Below are positions 57,843-64,000 of a stretch of DNA of 64,000 bases, piece by piece. The stretch lies in the NCBI RefSeq assembly GCF_014650815.1, contig NZ_BMVR01000005.1, positions 434,001 through 498,000 of the forward strand. Direction: 5' to 3'. Each line of letters opens with the position of its first letter. Position 1 is the first letter of the stretch. The notes beneath the pieces were generated by a model, which was given only the letters and a program-made list of their open reading frames with translations, was not told the origin of the DNA and did no database searches. The DNA is from Streptomyces flavofungini (GTDB lineage: Bacteria > Actinomycetota > Actinomycetes > Streptomycetales > Streptomycetaceae). The position numbers were made by a program, and so were the translations under genes.

Positions 57843-59564
57843 CTACTTCCCCGCCAGCAGCATCGCCCGCACCACCGGCCCCGCCGTCTCCCCGCCGTGC
57901 CCGGCGGCCTGCACGACCGCCGCCGCCGCCACGTCCCCGCGGTACGCGGTGAACCAGCCGTTGGGCTTCTTCTGGCCGTCGACCTCCGCGGAGCCGGTCT
58001 TGGCGCCCGAGTCGGACCCGAGGCCGGCCATGGGCTCGGCGGCGGTGCCGGAGACGCCGGTGTAGTGCATGAGGTCGCGGAGGGCGGAGGCCGTCCGGCC
58101 GGACATCTTGCGGGGGGCTGTGGCGAGCTGGCGGTCGTCCACGTCGGGTGAGACCAGGTAGGGCTGGCGGAACGTGCCGGACTTCACGGTGGCGGCGACC
58201 GACGCCATGTTCAGGGGGTTCATCCGGACGCCACCCTGGCCGATGAGCGAGGCCGCCATCTGCGCGTCGGACTGCACCGGCACGGCGCCGTCGAACGAGG
58301 AGACGCCGACGGACCAGTTGTCACGGCCGAGGCCGAACACGTCCTGGGCCTGCTTCGTCAGGTCGTCGTTCGACAGCTTCTCGGCCTGGGTGATGAAGGC
58401 CGTGTTGCAGGACCGCGCGAAGCTGGCCCGGAACGTACCGCCCTTGATCTGGAACTTGTCGTCGTTCTGGAACTTCCAGCCGCCGTACGTCTTGTACTTC
58501 GGGCACGGGTGCTTCTTGTCGACGCCCGCCAGCTTCTTCTCCAGGAGCATCGACGAGGTGATGACCTTCATCGTGGAGCCGGGTGCGAGGGAGCCCTGGA
58601 AGGCCGTGTTGAAGCCGCCGGGCCGGGAGTTGGCGACGGCCAGGATCTCGCCGGTGCTGGGCTTCACCACGACGACCGAGGCCTGCTTGCGCTTCGCCGT
58701 CTGCTTCTCCGCGGCAGCCTGCGTCCGCGCGCTGATCGTCGTCTTCAGCGTGCCGGGGGTGCCGGGGGCGAGGGCGAGGAGCGTCTTGTCGGGGGTGTCC
58801 TTCGCGTCGCTCTTCTTCGAGGCTGGGTTCTTGGAGTCCTTGGAGTCCTTGGAGTCCTTGGAGTCCGGCTCGGCGTCCGCGCGCACCACCCGCAGTTCCA
58901 CGCCCGCCTTGCCGCCCGCCTCCTTGCCGAACTTCTCCCGCAGCCCGTCCAGGACCGTGCCGAGCGAGGGGTACTTGGCGGCCGTCAGCGGACCGCCGTC
59001 CCGGTCCACGGCCTTGATGGGCGGCGTGCCCGCCGCACCCGTGACCAGGCGGTCGCCGTCCCGCAGTTCGGGGTGGACGACCGACGGCCGCCAGGAGACG
59101 AGGACCCGGCCGTCGGCCGCGCGGCGCGCGACGGTCAGCGCGGAATCGTACGCGTACGCCTTGTCCTTTCCCCCGTACGAGATCGTGGCCGCCGCCTTGA
59201 ACGGCACCTTCGCGCTCTTGCGGGTGGCGGGCTTGCCGGGCTTCAGGCGCACCGCGGAGACCTTGGCCTCCTCGCGGTAGGCGGTCAGCGCCGCCCGGGC
59301 CGCCTTCCGGTCGTCCGTCAGCGCCGCCGCCGAGGCCACGTCGCCCTTGCCCCAGGCGGTGAGGAACGCCCGCGCGGTGGTGCGCACTTCGGCGGCCGTG
59401 GGCGGTCCCGTCGCCACGGTCTTGCCGTCCGACTCGCCGTCACCGCTCCCGCCGGACAGGGCGTACGCGGCGACCCCCACGCCGCACACGATCGCCACGG
59501 CCGCGCCGCCGAGCACGGCAGGGTGCGCCTTCTTGCGCTCGGTCGCACGTCTTCTCTTGCCCAC
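57843..59564 (-). CDS. Penicillin-binding protein (class B-type transpeptidase)
   Basis: A 573-residue exported transpeptidase. A basic start (GKRRRATERKK) and one TM (about 18-38) precede an NTF2-like MecA_N domain (about 55-180), a dimerisation domain and the transpeptidase domain. Ser of APGSTMK is at about residue 328, SCN at about 385 and KTG at about 521. A (DSK)4 repeat near 240, encoded by tandem 9-bp units around 58840-58862, lies in the linker. GTG 59564 has GGAGGG upstream. Resembles the S. coelicolor SCO3157/SCO3156 pair. A close paralogue follows upstream. Confidence 0.9.
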   Translation of the reverse strand: MGKRRRATERKKAHPAVLGGAAVAIVCGVGVAAYALSGGSGDGESDGKTVATGPPTAAEVRTTARAFLTAWGKGDVASAAALTDDRKAARAALTAYREEAKVSAVRLKPGKPATRKSAKVPFKAAATISYGGKDKAYAYDSALTVARRAADGRVLVSWRPSVVHPELRDGDRLVTGAAGTPPIKAVDRDGGPLTAAKYPSLGTVLDGLREKFGKEAGGKAGVELRVVRADAEPDSKDSKDSKDSKNPASKKSDAKDTPDKTLLALAPGTPGTLKTTISARTQAAAEKQTAKRKQASVVVVKPSTGEILAVANSRPGGFNTAFQGSLAPGSTMKVITSSMLLEKKLAGVDKKHPCPKYKTYGGWKFQNDDKFQIKGGTFRASFARSCNTAFITQAEKLSNDDLTKQAQDVFGLGRDNWSVGVSSFDGAVPVQSDAQMAASLIGQGGVRMNPLNMASVAATVKSGTFRQPYLVSPDVDDRQLATAPRKMSGRTASALRDLMHYTGVSGTAAEPMAGLGSDSGAKTGSAEVDGQKKPNGWFTAYRGDVAAAAVVQAAGHGGETAGPVVRAMLLAGK

Positions 59565-59731
59565 AGACCCTCCGCCAATCCCCTCGGCCCCCGCCGCACC
59601 CAACTCACCGGTTTCCCAACCTAGCGGCACCCGCGCACGCCTTCGACCACGGCAGCGCCATCCGGGGCGCCGGGCGTTGCCCCAGCGTGCCTTCGCCACC
59701 CGGCCGCATCCGCGTCACCCGGCCGCATCCG

Positions 59732-61378
59732 TCACGCGCCCGAACGCAGCACCGCCGCCACGATCGGCCCGGCGGTGTCCCCGCCGTGCCCGCCCTCCTG
59801 CGCCATCGCGGCCACCGCCAGGTCCCCGCGGTAGCCCGCGAACCAGCTGTTGGGCCTCGCCTGGCCGTCGACCTCCGCCGACCCCGTCTTCGCGCCGATG
59901 TCACCGCCGAGGCCCGCCATGGCCCGCGCGCCGGTGCCCGTGACCGCCGTCCGCCGCATCAGCTGCCGCAGTTGGGCGACGGTGCCGGCGGACAGGCCGC
60001 GTGCGGTGGCCAGTTCGCCGCCGATGAGCGACTTCGGTACGAGGACGGGCTGGCGGAACGTGCCCGTCGTGGCCGTCGCCGTCACCGACGCCAGGTTCAG
60101 CGGGTTGAGCTGCACCTGGCCCTGGCCGATGGCGTTGGCGGCGCGGTCGGGTCCGGCGGACGCGGGCACCGTGCCGTCCGCCGACGTGATGCCGGTCCGC
60201 CAGTTGTCCCGGCCCAGACCGAAGTTGGCCTGTGCCTCCTCGGTCAGCGAGGCGTCCGTGAGCGGCTCCTCGTCGACCAGCTTCACGAACGCGGTGTTGC
60301 AGGAGCGCGCGAAGCTGTCCGCGAGGGTCGCGTTCCCGTTCGGTGCCATGCCCTTGAGGTTGTGGAAGGTCTGGCTCTGCCAGGTCGCCGCCGGGGTGCA
60401 GGGCGCGCGCCCGGACGCCTTGGTGACGCCCCGGTCGATGAGCATGGCCGCCGTCACGATCTTCATGGTCGAGCCGGGCGCCAGCTTGCCCTCGAAGGCC
60501 GCGTTGAACTCGTCCTTCCGGTGGTTGGCGACGGCGAGCACCGCACCGGTGCTCGGCCTGACCGCGACCACCGACGACTCGGCGTACCGGGCCACGGCCC
60601 CCTCGGCGGCCCGCTGCGCCGCCGCGCTCAGCGTCGTCCGCAGCGTCCCCGCCCGGCCCTCGGCGAGCGTGAGCAGCGTCTTCGTACCGGCGTCCGTGTT
60701 CTCGCGGGCCGCGCGCCGGACGTACAGCTCGATGCCGGGTCTGCCGCCCGCCCGGTCGCCGTACTTCGAGCGGAGCTGGTCAAGGACGGGCGCGAGCGAG
60801 GGGTACGCCTTCGCGGTCAGGGCGCGGCCGTCGCGGTCCACGGCCCTGATCGGTGGCGCCGCGGCCTCGCCCGTCTCCAGGGTGTCGCCCCGCCCCAGGT
60901 CCGGGTGCACGACGTCCGCCCGCCAGTCCACCAGCGCCCGGCCGGTGCTGACGCCGCGGACGACGTCGAAGGCGGAGGCGTACCGCAGCGGCTTGCTCCT
61001 GCCCTCGTACGCGACCGTGGCGCGGACCGTGAACGGCACCCGCGTCCCGCTGATCCGGCCCGCCGTCAGCTGCACCTTCCGGATGTGCGCGTCCTCGCGG
61101 TAGCCGGTCAGGGCACTGGCGGCCGCCGAAGCGTTGTCGGTGTACGCGGCCGCGCCGTTCGCGTCGCCCTTCGCCCAGGCCGCGAGGAAGGCGGCGGCCG
61201 TCTCCCGGACCTCCGCGCGCGTCGGCGGGCCGCTCCTGCGCGCGCCGCCTTTCGCCGCGGACGACGAACCGCTGTCGGCGTTCACCGCGGTCACCACGTT
61301 GTAGGCGCCATATCCGGAACCCCCCACCAGCACGGCGAACACACCGCCGACAAGAGCAGCCTTCGCTCCCTTGCGCAT
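59732..61378 (-). CDS. Penicillin-binding protein, tandem paralogue
   Basis: A 548-residue homologue of the gene at 57843, with the same order: short basic N-terminus and TM (KGAKAALVGGVFAVLVGGSGYGAY), MecA_N domain, dimerisation domain and transpeptidase with APGSTMK (Ser about 301), SCNTAF (about 358) and AKTGSAE (about 496). The two copies share many motifs (LNPLNLASV, GLGRDNW) and arose by duplication. It lacks the (DSK) repeat. GGAG about 9 nt before ATG 61378. Likely acts in sporulation-phase peptidoglycan synthesis. Confidence 0.9.
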   Translation of the reverse strand: MRKGAKAALVGGVFAVLVGGSGYGAYNVVTAVNADSGSSSAAKGGARRSGPPTRAEVRETAAAFLAAWAKGDANGAAAYTDNASAAASALTGYREDAHIRKVQLTAGRISGTRVPFTVRATVAYEGRSKPLRYASAFDVVRGVSTGRALVDWRADVVHPDLGRGDTLETGEAAAPPIRAVDRDGRALTAKAYPSLAPVLDQLRSKYGDRAGGRPGIELYVRRAARENTDAGTKTLLTLAEGRAGTLRTTLSAAAQRAAEGAVARYAESSVVAVRPSTGAVLAVANHRKDEFNAAFEGKLAPGSTMKIVTAAMLIDRGVTKASGRAPCTPAATWQSQTFHNLKGMAPNGNATLADSFARSCNTAFVKLVDEEPLTDASLTEEAQANFGLGRDNWRTGITSADGTVPASAGPDRAANAIGQGQVQLNPLNLASVTATATTGTFRQPVLVPKSLIGGELATARGLSAGTVAQLRQLMRRTAVTGTGARAMAGLGGDIGAKTGSAEVDGQARPNSWFAGYRGDLAVAAMAQEGGHGGDTAGPIVAAVLRSGA

Positions 61379-61477
61379 CAAGCGCTCCCTCCCCAGGAAT
61401 GCCACAACCCTAAGAGGATCAGGGACAGGAGGTGCGGAAAGCGCCGGGTGTTATCGGAAGCTGTCCGATTGTCGCGT
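61379..61477. other. Spacer between PBP and pmt
   Basis: 99 bp after the pmt stop and before the PBP start. It must carry the PBP promoter unless pmt transcription reads through. No clear motif or hairpin. Confidence 0.3.
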
Positions 61478-63220
61478 TCAGACCCAGGTATCGAGCCACA
61501 TTCGCGACCGCCAGGAATCGATCGGGATCGCCTGCCCTGTATAGATCGGCCAGAAGTAAATGAAATTCCAGAAGATCAGCAGCACGAGTACGCCCGCCGC
61601 CGCGGCGCCCACCACCCGGCGCCGTTCCGAGGAACCCGGTGGTCCCAGGATCGCGCCGATCAGCATGGCGAGGGCCAGGCAGAGGAACGGCACGAAGACC
61701 ACGGCGTAGAAGTAGAAGATCGTCCGTTCCTGGTACATGAACCACGGCAGATATCCCGCCGCGACTCCGCACACGATCGCGCCCGCGCGCCAGTCCCTGC
61801 GGAAGAACCACCGCCACAGGACGTACAGCAGCGCGATGGCCGCCGCCCACCACAGCAGGGGCGTGCCGAGCGCGAGGACCTCGCGGGCGCACTTCTCCTT
61901 GGTGTCGGCGGGGCAGCCGTCGGTGCCGGGCGCCGGGGACTCGTAGAAGTACGAGACCGGGCGGCCGTCGACGATCCAGCTCCACGGGTTGGACTGGTAG
62001 GTGTGCGGCGAGGACAGGCCGACGTGGAAGTCGTAGACCTTGTTCTCGTAGTGCCACAGGCTGCGCAGCCAGTCCGGGAGCCAGGACCAGCCGCTGTCCT
62101 TGCCGTCGGTCGCCGCCCAGTTGCGGTAGTAGCCGCCGGTGCCGTCGCTCGGCGAGAGGATCCAGCCCAGCCACGACACCAGATAGGTGAACACCGCGAC
62201 CGGCACCGTCGCCACGAACGCGGGCAGCACGTCCCGCCTCACCGCCGCCAGGTACGGCCGCTCCGCCCCGGCCACGCGCCGCGACCCCGCGTCCCACAAC
62301 ACGGTCAGCAGGCAGAAGAAGACCATGATGTACAGGCCGTTCCACTTCGTGCCGAAGGCCAGGCCCAGGCACAGCCCGGCCGCCCAGCGCCACGGCCGTC
62401 TGCCGAGCCGCAGGGTGTGCGCCACGTACGCGTCCGGGCGCGCGATCCCGTCGGCGTCCACCGGCAGCGCCGCCGCGAGCCGTGCGCGCGCCTTGTCCCG
62501 GTCGATCAGCAGGCAGCCGAACGCCGCGAGCACGAAGAACATCAGGACCTGGTCGAGCAGCGCCGTACGGCTCATCACGAAGTGCAGGCCGTCCACGGTG
62601 AGCAGCGCGCCCGCCAGACAGCCGAGGAACGTCGAGCGGAACAGGCGCCGCCCGATCCGGCACAGCATCAGGACCGACAGCGTGCCGAGGACCGCCGTCA
62701 TGAACCGCCAGCCGAACGGGTCGAAGCCGAACAGCCACTCCCCGACGCCGATCACGTACTTGCCGACCGGCGGATGCACCACGTACGCCGGGTCCGTGGG
62801 CAGCGCGATGCCGCCGCCCTGCTCGATGACCGACTCGTTGACCTTGTCCGGCCAGCTCAGTTCGTAGCCCTTGTGGATGAGGGCCCAGGCGTCCTTCGCG
62901 TAGTACGTCTCGTCGAATATCACGTCCTTGGGGCTGCCGAGGTTCCAGAACCGCAGCACCCCCGCCACCAGCGCGACCGCCAGCGGACCCAGCCAGCCCG
63001 ACCACCGCACCAGCCGCTCCGACAGCTGCCCCGGCACCCCGAGCGCCACCCACAACCGCTGCCCCGGACGCGCGTACGGCGGCACCAGACGCTCCCGCAC
63101 ATCGCCTCTCGGGCGTGCCGTGTAGCCGAAGCGGCGCAGCCGGTGCTGCCACGACGACGGCTGCTGCTCCTCGGCTGCCTGGCCCTGGCGGGTGTCCGGG
63201 GAAGACGCGGTACTGGTCAC
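61478..63220 (-). CDS. pmt: Protein O-mannosyltransferase (Pmt)
   Basis: A 580-residue, about 11-helix glycosyltransferase of the GT39 family that mannosylates exported proteins from polyprenyl-phosphomannose. FDETYYAKD places the catalytic Asp103-Glu104 in the first extracytoplasmic loop, and YVVHPPVGKYVIGVGEW is the following conserved loop. The bacterial Pmt (SCO3154) is required for phiC31 infection and wall integrity in S. coelicolor. GTG 63220. Divergent from rsmI. Lies upstream of the two PBP genes. Confidence 0.92.
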   Translation of the reverse strand: MTSTASSPDTRQGQAAEEQQPSSWQHRLRRFGYTARPRGDVRERLVPPYARPGQRLWVALGVPGQLSERLVRWSGWLGPLAVALVAGVLRFWNLGSPKDVIFDETYYAKDAWALIHKGYELSWPDKVNESVIEQGGGIALPTDPAYVVHPPVGKYVIGVGEWLFGFDPFGWRFMTAVLGTLSVLMLCRIGRRLFRSTFLGCLAGALLTVDGLHFVMSRTALLDQVLMFFVLAAFGCLLIDRDKARARLAAALPVDADGIARPDAYVAHTLRLGRRPWRWAAGLCLGLAFGTKWNGLYIMVFFCLLTVLWDAGSRRVAGAERPYLAAVRRDVLPAFVATVPVAVFTYLVSWLGWILSPSDGTGGYYRNWAATDGKDSGWSWLPDWLRSLWHYENKVYDFHVGLSSPHTYQSNPWSWIVDGRPVSYFYESPAPGTDGCPADTKEKCAREVLALGTPLLWWAAAIALLYVLWRWFFRRDWRAGAIVCGVAAGYLPWFMYQERTIFYFYAVVFVPFLCLALAMLIGAILGPPGSSERRRVVGAAAAGVLVLLIFWNFIYFWPIYTGQAIPIDSWRSRMWLDTWV

Positions 63221-63282
63221 CGCGCCATCGTAGGGAACCCGACTGTGACAGTCCCGCGCCCGGCCCCTGCGAGGATGGATCC
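63221..63282. promoter_or_regulatory. pmt / rsmI divergent promoter region
   Basis: 62 bp shared by both genes, with GACTGTGACAGTC (palindromic, GACTGT/ACAGTC) at about 63240-63252 and GAGGATGG before the rsmI GTG. The palindrome may be an operator. Confidence 0.45.
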
Positions 63283-64000
63283 GTGACAGGAAGCGCAGAT
63301 TCAGTCGTCAGTCCGTCCACGAGCGCCGAAACCCCGGCCGCCGACGGCATCCTCGTCCTCGCGGGCACGCCCATCGGCGATGTCTCGGACGCGCCGCCGC
63401 GCCTCGCCGCCGAGCTGGCCGGGGCCGACGTCGTGGCCGCCGAGGACACCCGCAGGCTGCGCCGGCTCACGCAGGCGCTCGGGGTGCAGGTGGGCGGCCG
63501 GGTCGTGTCGTACTTCGAGGGCAACGAGGCGGCGCGCACGCCGGAGCTGGTCGAGGCGCTCGCGGGCGGGGCGCGGGTGCTCCTGGTGACGGACGCGGGC
63601 ATGCCGTCGGTGTCCGACCCCGGGTACCGGCTCGTGGCCGCCGCCGTCGAACGCGGCATCCGCGTCACCGCCGTGCCCGGGCCCTCCGCCGTCCTCACCG
63701 CGCTCGCCCTGTCCGGGCTGCCCGTCGACCGCTTCTGCTTCGAGGGCTTCCTGCCGCGCAAGGCGGGCGAGCGGCTCTCGCGGCTGCGCGAGTCGGCCGC
63801 GGAGCGGCGCACGCTGGTGTACTTCGAGTCGCCGCGCCGCCTGGACGACACCCTCGTCGCGATGGCGGAGGCCTTCGGCGGCGAGCGCCGGGCCGCGGTG
63901 TGCCGGGAGCTGACCAAGACGTACGAGGAGATCCGCCGCGGTTCCCTGAAGGAGCTGGCTGAGTGGGCGGCCCCCGGCGACGTGCGCGGCGAGATCACCG
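63283..64000 (+). CDS. rsmI: 16S rRNA (cytidine-1402-2'-O)-methyltransferase, 5' part
   Basis: The first 239 codons; the gene runs off the window. TPIGDVSDAPPRLAAELAGADVVAAEDTRRLRRL, split here as GTPIGD and AAEDTRR, then TDAGMPSVSDPGYRLV and VPGPSAVLTALALSGLP are RsmI signatures of the SAM-dependent TIM/Rossmann-like methyltransferase fold. GTG 63283 has GAGG about 9 nt upstream. Confidence 0.93.
   Translation, partial: MTGSADSVVSPSTSAETPAADGILVLAGTPIGDVSDAPPRLAAELAGADVVAAEDTRRLRRLTQALGVQVGGRVVSYFEGNEAARTPELVEALAGGARVLLVTDAGMPSVSDPGYRLVAAAVERGIRVTAVPGPSAVLTALALSGLPVDRFCFEGFLPRKAGERLSRLRESAAERRTLVYFESPRRLDDTLVAMAEAFGGERRAAVCRELTKTYEEIRRGSLKELAEWAAPGDVRGEIT

Overview
The window is a piece of a Streptomyces chromosome. 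Evidence: very high G+C, GTG/TTG starts, frequent ATGA/GTGA start-stop overlaps, and lineage markers (HrdD-type sigma factor, an SsgA-like protein, an XRE/DUF397 pair, protein-O-mannosyltransferase). Gene order from about 0.1 to 31 kb and 48 to 64 kb resembles, from memory, the S. coelicolor SCO3202-to-SCO3153 core region read in reverse. That comparison was not run.

Layout. 0.1-4.0 kb: sigma factor HrdD, a WYL-type regulator and a divergent DHA2 exporter. 4.2-8.8 kb: fructose operon fruR-fruK-fruA; a 591-bp in-frame block of Ala/Pro 24-bp repeats sits between fruR and fruK. 8.8-21.3 kb: small hypothetical proteins, a lipoprotein L,D-transpeptidase, a self-cleaving P1-family hydrolase, LtrA, MscL, a SAF-domain protein, MTA phosphorylase, FmdB, an MFS protein and a K+/H+ antiporter. 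21.5-31 kb: penicillin-acylase-like hydrolase, 5-formyl-THF cycloligase, then galU-glp-moaC-moaB-GNAT followed by glpR, and a tRNA-Ala(CGC). glp and glpR are homologues of the gephyrin-like protein and its membrane receptor linked to cell division in Corynebacterium.

31-48 kb: arylamine N-acetyltransferase, an ECF sigma factor divergent from an FMN oxidoreductase, a frameshifted lipoprotein gene, GNAT, exonuclease III, a Tat-secreted protein, a MerR regulator divergent from a flavin monooxygenase-hydrolase-SDR operon, tricorn protease, and a TetR-MMPL exporter pair. 48-52 kb: ssgE-like gene and an ECF-type nickel/cobalt transporter (cbiMN-cbiQ-cbiO) behind a Nur-box-like palindrome. 52-57 kb: accessory-looking stretch (beta-lactamase-fold hydrolase, XRE/DUF397/HATPase module, winged-helix protein, EamA, YbaK). 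57.8-64 kb: two tandem penicillin-binding proteins, Pmt, and the start of rsmI.

Most notable signals: (i) in-frame tandem repeats inside many coding regions, including Gly-Thr tracts in the linkers just before the self-cleavage sites of two unrelated autoprocessing hydrolases; (ii) back-to-back ECF41-like promoters, both with 16-bp spacers, between the ECF sigma gene and its neighbour; (iii) two genes with no ATG/GTG/TTG that fit CTG starts; (iv) an 18-codon ORF coupling moaC to moaB by ATGA overlaps on both sides; (v) a Nur-like operator plus a 10-bp perfect inverted repeat in the nickel-transporter leader; (vi) a dispersed intergenic repeat disrupted by a second palindromic element.
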